From IMG/VR virus record IMGVR_UViG_3300033998_000095, positions 48,007-112,006 of that record: DNA of 64,000 nt. One strand, 5' to 3'. The notes below the pieces were generated by a model that worked only from the letters and a program-made list of their open reading frames with translations, was not told the DNA's origin and searched no databases. This stretch comes from a virus. This document shows, in pieces, positions 35,172 through 43,809 of this stretch. The number at the start of each line of letters is the position of its first letter. Position 1 is the stretch's first letter. Both the position numbers and the translations under genes were made by a program.

Positions 35172-35903
35172 ATGATCTTTTCCAAAGAAGATTTTAAACA
35201 ATTTATTTCATTGTGTGGATTCATTAAAGGTTATTGTGATGATCTTCATATTAAAAATGCAAAGATACATCAAAAGAGTAATAATAGTCTGTTTGTCATT
35301 GATGCTGATTTATCAAGTATATTTAATGCTGATATTGATGAATTAAGACTATCAAATTTACAAAAGACAAATAATATGTTATCAGTATTTTCTGATGCTG
35401 AAGAAGTCACATTAACTAAAGATGAGAAATCCTATTATTTAAGCGATAAATCATCTACATTAGAAATAAGAATCCCACAAGATTCTATATTGACAAACAG
35501 ATATGATGAACAACTTATGACATCATATAATCCAGAATCTTACTTTTTAACATATAAATTAGATGATTATATATTAAAGAAAATAAAGAAGATATCTGAT
35601 GTTGTAAATACCCAAAATATTGAATTCAATATATCTTCTGATAACATATCTGCATTATTAACAGATACAGCCAAAAACATAACCATGACTGTATTTACAC
35701 TTCCCTATGAAGGTAGTATAGTTATTACAGAACCATACTCACTTAAATTAAATAATGCTTGTTTTTTAAATATACCTGCAAAAACAGATCCTACGCTTTC
35801 AATCTTTTATGATGAAAACACCAATATAGCTATCACTCTAGTTAGTATTAAGTTTTCAGATGTCATTAACATAGATATATACCAACGTACCAGAATACGA
35901 TAA
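35172..35903 (+). CDS. Probable sliding clamp (T4 gp45-like)
   Basis: 243 residues, close to T4 gp45 (228). Alternating strands in two similar halves, an acidic first half (DADLSSIFNADIDELRL), little sequence signature. The call rests mainly on size, fold-like pattern and position between clamp loader/primase and the FEN nuclease. A basic end (YQRTRIR) is unusual. Confidence 0.55.
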   Translation: MIFSKEDFKQFISLCGFIKGYCDDLHIKNAKIHQKSNNSLFVIDADLSSIFNADIDELRLSNLQKTNNMLSVFSDAEEVTLTKDEKSYYLSDKSSTLEIRIPQDSILTNRYDEQLMTSYNPESYFLTYKLDDYILKKIKKISDVVNTQNIEFNISSDNISALLTDTAKNITMTVFTLPYEGSIVITEPYSLKLNNACFLNIPAKTDPTLSIFYDENTNIAITLVSIKFSDVINIDIYQRTRIR

Positions 35904-35918
35904 GGAGTTGAGCATACA

Positions 35919-36953
35919 ATGATCTTCATAGGATATTATCCATCTTGGTCTGATTTGGATTCTGTTATAGATCCTTCCAAACAAGTTAATATATTTGTAG
36001 ATCTTAAGAACTGTTTGACAGGGTTATTTATAAAGGAAGCTGTACAGACTGCTATAGATGTAAATAGAGGTTCGAAACAACCAATAACAGATATATTTAT
36101 GTCATGGTTAGACTTTGTACTTTTTCATTTTAAATATATGCATAAAAACAATATAAATATGAATTTGTTTCATATATCTGATTCTGGTGATTCTGTATAT
36201 CATAGAAGCATATATAGTGATTATAAGAAAAACAGAGTAATCACGAAGTTTAATACTGTATCAGAATTAGAAACAGATGCAGTAAAAAAAGTTATAAGAC
36301 AAAATTTTGAAGCAATACATAAAGCAGCCAAGAAAATGTATAACAATTATAGTATAAATTTATCACATTTTGAAAGTGATTTTGCAGCACATTATTTAAT
36401 AAAAACAGAGTTTAACGATGATAAATATATTAATATAATTTACTCAAGAGATACTGATATGTTTCAGACTTTAAAGTTTAAAAATACTAAGATATTTTAT
36501 AGAAACTCAAAAAATAATAAATGCTTTTATGATCATACTAATTGGTATACTAAATTTGAAAAACAGGTTGATATAGATCCAACATTTCCAGTAGAAAATT
36601 ATATTTATGTTAAATGTATAGCTGGAGATAAGAGTGATGATGTGCCTGGTATTAGAGGATATGGATTTAAGAAAACATTTGCATTCTTAAATCAAATTAA
36701 AGAACCAATTAACAATATTAAAGTTTTAAGAGAGATAATAGAACTAATGGATACTGATATAGCTCATAAGATGTTAGATAATTGGGATATAATTGAACGT
36801 AATTATAAGTTGATGTGCTTTGATGAAATTATTAATTCAATACCATTATCAGTTTTTAATGAGTTCAATAAATTAGATCAGCAAAAGAAATTATCCTTTG
36901 GAGAGACAATGTTATTTATAGACAAGATACATCAAATGTGGGGAGGAGTATAG
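35919..36953 (+). CDS. 5'-3' exonuclease, FEN / T4 RNase H family
   Basis: 344 residues. Acidic-site segments are present: NIFVDLKNCLTGL (first Asp), SRDTDMFQTL, and KCIAGDKSDDVPGIRGYGFKKT, the helix-hairpin-helix that grips the 5' strand. It removes RNA primers from Okazaki fragments. The longer N-terminal helical arch region is intact. Confidence 0.87.
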   Translation: MIFIGYYPSWSDLDSVIDPSKQVNIFVDLKNCLTGLFIKEAVQTAIDVNRGSKQPITDIFMSWLDFVLFHFKYMHKNNINMNLFHISDSGDSVYHRSIYSDYKKNRVITKFNTVSELETDAVKKVIRQNFEAIHKAAKKMYNNYSINLSHFESDFAAHYLIKTEFNDDKYINIIYSRDTDMFQTLKFKNTKIFYRNSKNNKCFYDHTNWYTKFEKQVDIDPTFPVENYIYVKCIAGDKSDDVPGIRGYGFKKTFAFLNQIKEPINNIKVLREIIELMDTDIAHKMLDNWDIIERNYKLMCFDEIINSIPLSVFNEFNKLDQQKKLSFGETMLFIDKIHQMWGGV

Positions 36954-36959
36954 AATAAG

Positions 36960-37673
36960 ATGCTTTCAATGCAGAAAGTCTTATATTATATAAAAAGACA
37001 ATTAGGTTTTCCATATGTTGGCATAGAATTATCTGATAATGATATAGAGATGGAAATAAAGATGTTTGTTTTACCAAAATTTTCCAAATATGTTCCAAAT
37101 GTTAATTGGGTTACAGTAAATCCTAATATTCCTCAGTATTTGGTATCACCAGGATCAAACATGTATTATATATTTGATCCTGATGGATGTTCTATATTAA
37201 ATGTAGTTGCTGTGCATTATGAAGAAACAGATTATTTGGTGCATAGATATCCTTATACATATACATTAGCTAATGAAGAAGAAGTTATTGCATATGTTGA
37301 AGGAATAGAACGAGCAGAAACTGCAATGATATTCTCAGGGGCAGCTAGAACATTTATGTATATACCTCCTAATATAATAAGAGTATATCCACATAGAGAA
37401 CCACCAGCATCTTTTATAGTTAAATATGAAAGAGTACATCCTGAGCATTTAGCTACTATCCCAGCTGAATTTGAAATAGATTTTCTAGTATTATCACTAG
37501 CACATATTATGACAATTTGTGGCAATATACGTAATAAATATCAGACTATAACAACTCCATTTGGTGATATTCCACTCAATGCTGATTTGAGAGAAAGAGC
37601 TGAGACACTAGAACAAAATGTTATATCTAGACTTGAGAGTTTGCCACCTAATATACTAATAGATGTTTACTAA
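36960..37673 (+). CDS. Probable virion (neck/connector-like) protein
   Basis: 237 residues. It starts with MLSMQKVLYYIKRQLGFP and contains a helical N-terminus, a beta-rich middle (PPASFIVKYERVHPE) and a helical C-terminus ending LPPNILIDVY. This layout recalls T4-type neck or head-tail connector proteins, but I have no decisive motif. It directly follows the FEN gene (6 bases). Confidence 0.4.
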   Translation: MLSMQKVLYYIKRQLGFPYVGIELSDNDIEMEIKMFVLPKFSKYVPNVNWVTVNPNIPQYLVSPGSNMYYIFDPDGCSILNVVAVHYEETDYLVHRYPYTYTLANEEEVIAYVEGIERAETAMIFSGAARTFMYIPPNIIRVYPHREPPASFIVKYERVHPEHLATIPAEFEIDFLVLSLAHIMTICGNIRNKYQTITTPFGDIPLNADLRERAETLEQNVISRLESLPPNILIDVY

Positions 37674-37696
37674 TCAATAATTGAAGGTGATTCTTA

Positions 37697-38170
37697 GTGA
37701 CATCAAAGCAGAAGGCCAAAGGTAAATACTTTGAATCTAAGATAGCATCACTCATATGTGAAGGTTTAAATCTTGATGAATATCAATGCAAACGATCTCC
37801 ATTTTCAGGCAACGAACGTCTTGAGTTTGGAGATATTTATTTTTCCAATCCTGAAAAATATGGTATAATTATAGAGTGTAAATTCCATAATGATTGGGAT
37901 ATGAGATCTATATGGCCAACTGTTGGTTCTAAGTTTCTATCTTTCTTGGATGAATTATATGAAGCATATAATAAATATAAACATAAATTTAATAGAGAGC
38001 CTATATTTGCAGGTGTAGTATTCTCTAAACCATATTATGATATTTATGTTTTAACATGGTATGAGTTAAATATTCCAGTAAAAGTTGTATGTGCTAACAC
38101 ATATAATAATAATATATTATACTTATATCTGTTTAAAGATGTATTAAATGAATTAAAAGATATGATATGA
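37697..38170 (+). CDS. PD-(D/E)XK nuclease, resolvase-like
   Basis: 157 residues beginning with GTG at 37697 behind GAAGGTG. It contains GKYFESKIASLI, CKRSPFSGNERLEFGDIYF and IIIECKFHNDWDM: the Glu, Asp and ExK residues of the PD-(D/E)XK fold in order. The family includes phage Holliday-junction and recombination nucleases. A role in DNA processing beside UvsX is inferred from neighbourhood. Confidence 0.65.
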   Translation: MTSKQKAKGKYFESKIASLICEGLNLDEYQCKRSPFSGNERLEFGDIYFSNPEKYGIIIECKFHNDWDMRSIWPTVGSKFLSFLDELYEAYNKYKHKFNREPIFAGVVFSKPYYDIYVLTWYELNIPVKVVCANTYNNNILYLYLFKDVLNELKDMI

Positions 38171-38197
38171 TTGGACTGATATTTAAAAGAAAATATC

Positions 38198-38226
38198 TTG
38201 ACAAACGTTAGTAGTAAGGATAGTAT
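38198..38226 (+). promoter_or_regulatory. Sigma-70/sigma-A type promoter
   Basis: TTGACA at 38198-38203, spacer 17, TAGTAT at 38221-38226, ahead of the GTG start at 38255. It would feed the small-gene/uvsX operon. Confidence 0.6.
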
Positions 38227-38254
38227 AAAGCCACAATACTGGAGGGTATGATAA

Positions 38255-38659
38255 GTGGATGAGAAAAATTCCAAATATACTAAATCTATAGAAAGTCTTA
38301 ATTCTATAATAGAAGAAAGAAATAAATTAGCTGAACTATGTGAAGAAATTAAGGATGTTAGAACAGAGGTTCAAAATAGAGTATTAGGTTATATTAAAAA
38401 TAGTGCTAAGAATTTACCTAACTTTTATTCAACTAAAGAGATACTTGATACATTATCTTCTTTGTTTAAAACTGAGTTGGATATACATGATAGGATAATA
38501 CGTTCACATGAAAAGACTATAGAGATAACAGCTAAATATATTCCAAGTTCTGAAGATGAAGAAACACCATATGAATTGAATTTTGAGAAATTAAGTGAAT
38601 TAAAAAGAATGGTTTTTGCAACACCAGATCCAGATGATGGAGGTAATGATAATGGATAA
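38255..38659 (+). CDS. Coiled-coil hypothetical protein
   Basis: 134 residues from GTG at 38255 (GGAGGG 8 bases upstream). Helical sequence of alternating charge (SIESLNSIIEERNKLAELCE), acidic tail. Its end overlaps the next start by 8 bases, so translation is coupled. Function unknown. Confidence 0.6.
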   Translation: MDEKNSKYTKSIESLNSIIEERNKLAELCEEIKDVRTEVQNRVLGYIKNSAKNLPNFYSTKEILDTLSSLFKTELDIHDRIIRSHEKTIEITAKYIPSSEDEETPYELNFEKLSELKRMVFATPDPDDGGNDNG

Positions 38660-38897
38660 GGCAATACAGCTTACAATAAGATTGGATAATGGAGATATTA
38701 TTGTTGGAACATTAGCTAAAAGAGATAGAGATTTCATTTATCTTGATGATGCTGTTGTATCTACAAAGAGTGATACATCAACTGCATTTAGCGTATGTAT
38801 ACCTAAATCTAAAATAGTTTACATGTCATCTCAAGAGCAGATATCATTTAAACCAAATAAATCAAAACAATCTGGCAGACAATTATTAAGAGAGTGA
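38652..38897 (+). CDS. Small beta-barrel-like protein
   Basis: 81 residues from the ATG at 38652 (GGAGG upstream, overlapping the previous stop). LTIRLDNGDIIVGTLAKRDRDFIYLDDA resembles Sm/Hfq-like or small SH3-type barrels, with a basic C-terminus. RNA or DNA binding is possible but not shown. Confidence 0.55.
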   Translation: MDKAIQLTIRLDNGDIIVGTLAKRDRDFIYLDDAVVSTKSDTSTAFSVCIPKSKIVYMSSQEQISFKPNKSKQSGRQLLRE

Positions 38898-38902
38898 TAA
38901 TC

Positions 38903-39169
38903 ATGGATAAAAGAGATGGTTATACAATTAAAATTATAGGACAGGATAATAGACCAGATGATAAGTATGATCCAGAAGAACTAAAAGCTGGAATTGAAGT
39001 AGAGAAAGAACATACTGATCAAGAAGAACTAGCAAAAAGTATTGCTAAAGATCATTTGGATGAATTGCCAGATTATTATACTAGACTTAAAAAAATGGAA
39101 GATAAAAGCCAACTGGAAATAGAATCATTAATAGATAAGTTTTTGTATAAAGATGAAATAGATAATTAA
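38903..39169 (+). CDS. DUF5661-like small protein
   Basis: 88 residues from ATG 38903; a GTG nine bases earlier overlaps the previous stop and is less well placed. PEELKAGIEVEKEHTDQEEL and AKDHLDELPDYYTRLKKMED follow a pattern common in small phage and bacterial proteins of unknown function (E-HT-D...A-DHL-E-P-YYT-L). Likely real; role unknown. Confidence 0.6.
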   Translation: MDKRDGYTIKIIGQDNRPDDKYDPEELKAGIEVEKEHTDQEELAKSIAKDHLDELPDYYTRLKKMEDKSQLEIESLIDKFLYKDEIDN

Positions 39170-39199
39170 ATAATTATTATTTAGAAGGGGTGTATGATT

Positions 39200-40363
39200 A
39201 TGGGTGATATTTATGAACTGGTAAAAGAGATTGAAGAGGATTTGAAAGAGACTGTTGAGGATATTAGTTTTAATGAAGATATTGAAACCATACCAACTGG
39301 TATAGATCTATTTGATACTATACTTGGTGGTGGAATACCTGTTGGTAAGTTGGTGCTTATAACAGGTGCTCCTGGTGGTGGAAAGACAAGCTTAGCAATA
39401 AGTATGATATCATCTTTGCAAAAGAGATATAAAAATGCTCTTGCTTTATATCTTGATGCTGAACAGTCTATGGGAAAGAAGAGATTGGAAGAATTTGATG
39501 TTGATACTGATAGGACTATTCTCATTTCCCAAGATCTTACAGTAGAAAAGGTTAGCAAGATAATATCTAAAGCAACTGCATATAGAGAAAATAAAAAATA
39601 TAAAGATATTAATGATCCTTTCTTTGTGGTATGGGATAGTGAATCTGCTACCATGACAAATAAACAGTTAGCAGCAAACGATGATCCATCTAAAGTACTT
39701 GGACAAAAGTCAAACATGTTATCATTAGTTATCCCTAAACTGGTAAATGTTGCTAATAAGTATAAAATGACATTTATAGTTATATCTCAATTGAGAGATA
39801 AGATAAGTATGAATCCATTTGCATCTAACTCTCCTGATTTGAAAGGATTAGGTGATAAAAGAATAACTGGTGGAAATGTGATGCGTTTTCATCCATTTCA
39901 GATCATCTATATGAGACCAAAGGAAGATGTAGATATAGATGTTTATGGATTCTCAGGTGTTATATCTGAAGTTAAATTGATAAAGAATAAGTTGTTTAGA
40001 CCAAACATTAAAATTAACATAGTCTTAGATTATATACGTGGTTATAATGATTTTTGGACTAGAGAGTATCTAATAAGACAACATAAAGGTATAAAAGGTA
40101 CAGCATGGCAGTATTTAGATAATTATCCAGATGTTAAGTTTAGAAAAAGCGATATCCTTAATATGTATAATACAAATGAGACATTTAGACAGAAATTTGA
40201 TGAATTGTATTATACCTATAAAGAAGAACTTTTGAAATCTACACTTCTAGATACTGCTGTTGTTGATCTTGATGATTCTGAAGAAGCAGATGAAGAAGAT
40301 GGTGTTTCTGATGTCAACTACCCACCGCTTATAGAAGCGGAGGCTTGGAAAAGCCTTAGTTGA
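39200..40363 (+). CDS. UvsX/RecA-type recombinase with C-terminus altered by IscB insertion
   Basis: About 387 residues from ATG 39200 (GAAGGGG 9 bases upstream). GIDLFDTILGGGIPVGK, Walker A GAPGGGKT (56-63), ALYLDAEQS, VVWDSESATM and FIVISQLRDK mark the RecA core. UvsX forms filaments on single-stranded DNA for strand exchange and recombination-dependent replication. The native protein seems to end in an acidic tail DDSEEADEEDGVSD; the last 16 residues (VNYPPLIEAEAWKSLS) are translated from the left end of IscB element 2. Confidence 0.9.
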   Translation: MGDIYELVKEIEEDLKETVEDISFNEDIETIPTGIDLFDTILGGGIPVGKLVLITGAPGGGKTSLAISMISSLQKRYKNALALYLDAEQSMGKKRLEEFDVDTDRTILISQDLTVEKVSKIISKATAYRENKKYKDINDPFFVVWDSESATMTNKQLAANDDPSKVLGQKSNMLSLVIPKLVNVANKYKMTFIVISQLRDKISMNPFASNSPDLKGLGDKRITGGNVMRFHPFQIIYMRPKEDVDIDVYGFSGVISEVKLIKNKLFRPNIKINIVLDYIRGYNDFWTREYLIRQHKGIKGTAWQYLDNYPDVKFRKSDILNMYNTNETFRQKFDELYYTYKEELLKSTLLDTAVVDLDDSEEADEEDGVSDVNYPPLIEAEAWKSLS

Positions 40364-40556
40364 CTACCCTAAGTCTTAACTGACTACGTTGGAATAATTA
40401 TCTTACCCTGAAATGATGCCCAAGTTTCAGGCTCTAAGGTGGCTCTGTAAAAGTTCTGATGGGTAGGAACGGTCAACCACAATTGGCAGTTATACTGCAA
40501 AGTTATTCCAACATTGGGGATGGGCAAATAACTCCGAAAGGAGGGCTTAAAGCCAA
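40313..40556 (+). ncRNA. HEARO / omega RNA of IscB element 2
   Basis: Hairpins CCGCTTATAGAAGCGG and GGCTTGGAAAAGCC are enclosed by GTCAACTA/TAGTTGAC. The conserved ACTACCCTAAGTC...CTACGTTGGAATAATTA core and the ATGATGCCC and GGCTCT segments follow. It ends with GGAATAA...TTATTCC pairing and the ribosome site CCGAAAGGAGG just before iscB. Bases immediately 5' (the end of uvsX) would form the guide. Confidence 0.88.
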
Positions 40557-41870
40557 ATGTTAGTATATGTTATTTCAGTTGATGGGAAACCTTTAATGCC
40601 TTGCAAGCCTGCTAAGGTAAGAAAATTGCTGAAAAACAAGAAGGCTAAAATAGTAAAATATGAACCATTTACAATTCAATTATTATTTGAGTGTGAAAAC
40701 CAAGTGCAAGATTGTATATTAGGAATTGACGCAGGAAGTAAACATATAGGAATAGCAGTTATAACTGAACAAGGTAATGTGCTTTATCGTGCCGAAGCAG
40801 AATTAAGGCAAGATATAAAAGAAAATATTGAAACAAGGAAACGGCTTCGGCAAGCAAGACGTAATAGAAAAACAAGATATAGAAAACCTAGATTTCTAAA
40901 TAGAAAAAGGAAAGAAGGATGGTTACCACCGAGTATACAATCAAGAATTAATGCTCATATAAGACTAGTAAATGATATTGTAAAAATTTTACCTATAAGC
41001 AGAATAAGAGTAGAAATAGGGCAATTTGATACACAGGCATTAGTTAATCCAGATATTAATGGTATAGAATATCAACAGGGAGAAATGTATGGATATGATA
41101 GCGTAAAAGAATATGTAAAAATAAGAGATAATTTTACTTGTCATTATGCAAAATTAAGACCAGACATACCTTGCAATGATATTCTTGAAGTAGACCATAT
41201 TATACCAAGAAGCAAGGGTGGTAGCAATAATCCAAGCAATTTGGTATGTAGTTGTGAAGCACATAATAAAGCAAAAGGCAACATGGAATACAAAGAATTT
41301 ACAGGTAAAAATCTACCTAAGATAAAGCAATTTCAGGAAACGGCATTTATGAATGTTCTTAAAGATTATCTTGTGCCTAAACTACAAGAAATAATACCAA
41401 CGCAGTATACTTTTGGACTATACACACGCAGAAAGCGTAAAGAGTGGAATATAGAAAAGTCGCATATAAACGATGCAGTAGTAATTGCAAATATAAAACC
41501 AATGAAGTATAGCGATAATATATATTATATAAAGCAAGTACGCAAAAAGAAACGTAATTTGCATGAAGAAATACCGCGTAAAGGTAGAAAAGAACCTAAT
41601 AGGAAAGCAAAAAGAAATAGCAAAAATACAAAAGAAATAATTGTAAAAGAAAAGAAGTGGTGCTTGCGGGATAAAGTGTATATACCAGAAATAAATAAGA
41701 TTGGTTTTATATCGGGATTCGCTGGTAATTGGGTATATGTGCAAGATATACAAGGCAATTATTTACAAACAACATCTAAATATAAGCAAATTAGCACAGA
41801 AAAAATTCGATTGGCGTGTAGAAACAACAATTGGATAACCGATTCATCCTCCACTTTCGCTTACGCTTAG
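40557..41870 (+). CDS. iscB: IscB RNA-guided nuclease 2
   Basis: 437 residues. KPLMPCKPAKVRKLL (PLMP domain), RuvC-I GIDAGSKHIGIA (Asp58), bridge helix ~94-117, RuvC-II RVEIGQFD (Glu153), HNH LEVDHIIPRSKGG...AHNKAKG (213-241), RuvC-III SHINDAVVI. Catalytic residues look intact. Its HNH lacks the clear double CxxC zinc pattern of IscB 1 (HYAKLRPDIPC and CSCEAHN instead), and overall it is well diverged from IscB 1, so this is a separate acquisition rather than a recent copy. Confidence 0.92.
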   Translation: MLVYVISVDGKPLMPCKPAKVRKLLKNKKAKIVKYEPFTIQLLFECENQVQDCILGIDAGSKHIGIAVITEQGNVLYRAEAELRQDIKENIETRKRLRQARRNRKTRYRKPRFLNRKRKEGWLPPSIQSRINAHIRLVNDIVKILPISRIRVEIGQFDTQALVNPDINGIEYQQGEMYGYDSVKEYVKIRDNFTCHYAKLRPDIPCNDILEVDHIIPRSKGGSNNPSNLVCSCEAHNKAKGNMEYKEFTGKNLPKIKQFQETAFMNVLKDYLVPKLQEIIPTQYTFGLYTRRKRKEWNIEKSHINDAVVIANIKPMKYSDNIYYIKQVRKKKRNLHEEIPRKGRKEPNRKAKRNSKNTKEIIVKEKKWCLRDKVYIPEINKIGFISGFAGNWVYVQDIQGNYLQTTSKYKQISTEKIRLACRNNNWITDSSSTFAYA

Positions 41871-41930
41871 AAGTGGAGGACTTCTCGGTAATTTAGTTAA
41901 ACAATAATTATATATGTGGAGGATATTGTC

Positions 41931-42401
41931 ATGTTAAGTATTAATCAGACAAAAGCCAAAATAGCAATAATCTTTAAAGATAAAGATATAGCTCAGGAAA
42001 CATTAAATGATATATGGGAAGCTTTTATAGCATTCATGGATGATGAGCTTCCCAGTAGAATTGGTAGTAAGATATTTACCAATCCAATATTTCATTCTTC
42101 AGCAGCTGGTGAGAAAACAGGCAACATTGAAACTGAAGAATTAAGAGAGCCTATGTTCATAACTAGAAAGTATATAACAGATGTTGATGATTTTATTCTT
42201 GTACTAAGTGCTTTAAGAAAGTGGAAACAAATGCAAGATAAAGATATCCATATTAGCATTGAAGTACTTGTTAATAAACTAAAATTTCCTTTATATTTAC
42301 GTAATAATAAATATATACCACCTGACACATATTATCACTTGAAAGTTATTACTAAACAAGAGGAAGAATTTATTAATAAATTGAATGAAAGTTTACTATA
42401 A
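41931..42401 (+). CDS. Hypothetical protein
   Basis: 156 residues from ATG 41931 (GGAGG upstream). Helical N-terminus, a middle with 'PMFITRKYITDVDDFILVLS', and an N-terminal strand (KAKIAIIFKDKD). No family recognised. First native gene after the IscB element. Confidence 0.6.
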   Translation: MLSINQTKAKIAIIFKDKDIAQETLNDIWEAFIAFMDDELPSRIGSKIFTNPIFHSSAAGEKTGNIETEELREPMFITRKYITDVDDFILVLSALRKWKQMQDKDIHISIEVLVNKLKFPLYLRNNKYIPPDTYYHLKVITKQEEEFINKLNESLL

Positions 42402-42440
42402 AATAATTATTTAAATAGATAAATGGGGGTTAATCCAATT

Positions 42441-43808
42441 ATGATCAAAAATAATAATTTTATCTTGGACATGTTTTATACTTCAGAATTAGATAGCGTG
42501 GATGCTCAAAAGTTAGTACTGTTTAATGATGCTGATGTATTATGGTTTTATGAACAAGTAGAGTTTAATGGTACTATAATGTATAGAGTTCCACGCTATT
42601 ATTTTACTGATAAACAGGCTACAGATCTAACTACACATGGTGAAGATATTGATTTAAAAATTAAATCAGATTATGCTCCTCAAAGTGAAGCTCAAAGGTT
42701 AGCAATAGAAGCCATAGTTAATAATGATCATGGTTTAATAGCAGCTAAGGTTGGTTTTGGAAAAACATATGTTGCTATAGATGCTATATCTAGAATCAAA
42801 AAGAAGGCATTGATTGTAGTCAATAAAACAGCACTTATAGATCAGTGGATTGAGAGAATAATCCAATTTACATCTCTCACTGCTGATGATATTGGTATCA
42901 TATCTGGCAGAAAGCAAGAATTTAATAAACCCATTTGTATTGCTACTGTTCAGACTCTATTTAGAAGAGTTAAAAACGAAGATAAAGCCTTTATTAAAAG
43001 TATGTATGAAGCTAATTTTGGTGTTACCTTTTATGATGAATGCCATATAACAGCAGCAGCTCCAACATTTTCAACAAGTATTAAGACTATATTCTCTAAA
43101 AGACTATATGGATTGTCTGCTACGCCATATAGATCAGATGGTCTTGGACAATTATTGAATTGGTTTATAGGCCCAATTATATTTGATGATAGTAAGTTAA
43201 ATGTTCCTGTATATGTTGGACTAGTAGACATACCATTGTATATATCTCAAGGATATAAGAAGTATATTGAGTGGTCTAATGACAACAGCATAATAACACG
43301 CTATTGTAAGTTTCTTAAGAAACAGGATGTTTATATACGTCAGATAGCTAAGACAATAGATGATTTAATAAAATTAGATTTACAAATTTTAGGATTGAGT
43401 GCAATGATAGATCTTTTGTATATGATATATGATAAATGTCAATATAAACATAAGATATCTATAGTACATTCTTCTGTAGAGGAAAAAGATTATTCTAAAC
43501 AATGTATACTAGCTACATATGGAATGTTTAAAGAAGGAATGGATGTTCCACGTTTGAATACTTTAATTTATATAACTCCTATAACTAATAAGAACAGTTT
43601 AATGCAAAGCATAGGGAGAATCAGTAGATATACATCTGCAGATAAAAAGGCGTTTGTAATAGATATAGTTAATAGTGAATATGAACCATTGAAGAAGATG
43701 AGAGAATATAGGCTTCGCTATTACAAACAATTTGGATTTAAATATGTTAATGCTGATCTGGATAATATAGATAAGTTTATAGAGTATGCACGAGGAGGTA
43801 TTATATAA
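42441..43808 (+). CDS. UvsW-like superfamily 2 DNA helicase
   Basis: About 455 residues from ATG 42441, about 10 bases behind GGGGG. Q-motif-like APQSEAQRLAIEAI, Walker A AKVGFGKT (102-109), DECH box FYDECHITAAA, motif III LSATPYRSDG, motif VI QSIGRISRY. T4 UvsW unwinds branched DNA and R-loops, and switches origin-dependent to recombination-dependent replication. It overlaps the ribosome site of the NrdD C-terminal gene. Confidence 0.88.
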   Translation: MIKNNNFILDMFYTSELDSVDAQKLVLFNDADVLWFYEQVEFNGTIMYRVPRYYFTDKQATDLTTHGEDIDLKIKSDYAPQSEAQRLAIEAIVNNDHGLIAAKVGFGKTYVAIDAISRIKKKALIVVNKTALIDQWIERIIQFTSLTADDIGIISGRKQEFNKPICIATVQTLFRRVKNEDKAFIKSMYEANFGVTFYDECHITAAAPTFSTSIKTIFSKRLYGLSATPYRSDGLGQLLNWFIGPIIFDDSKLNVPVYVGLVDIPLYISQGYKKYIEWSNDNSIITRYCKFLKKQDVYIRQIAKTIDDLIKLDLQILGLSAMIDLLYMIYDKCQYKHKISIVHSSVEEKDYSKQCILATYGMFKEGMDVPRLNTLIYITPITNKNSLMQSIGRISRYTSADKKAFVIDIVNSEYEPLKKMREYRLRYYKQFGFKYVNADLDNIDKFIEYARGGII

Positions 43809-43809
43809 A

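Larger units (their letters stand above)
40313..41900 (+). mobile_element. IscB element 2, inserted at the 3' end of uvsX
   Basis: The left end GTCAACTACCCACCGCTT begins at 40313 inside uvsX. The right end has a CCTCCACTT...AAGTGGAGG hairpin enclosed by ACCGA/TCGGT and runs to about TTAGTTAA at 41893-41900. If the element ends just before the last TAA, excision would restore GAT followed by a stop, the likely original uvsX end. No transposase inside. Confidence 0.87.
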
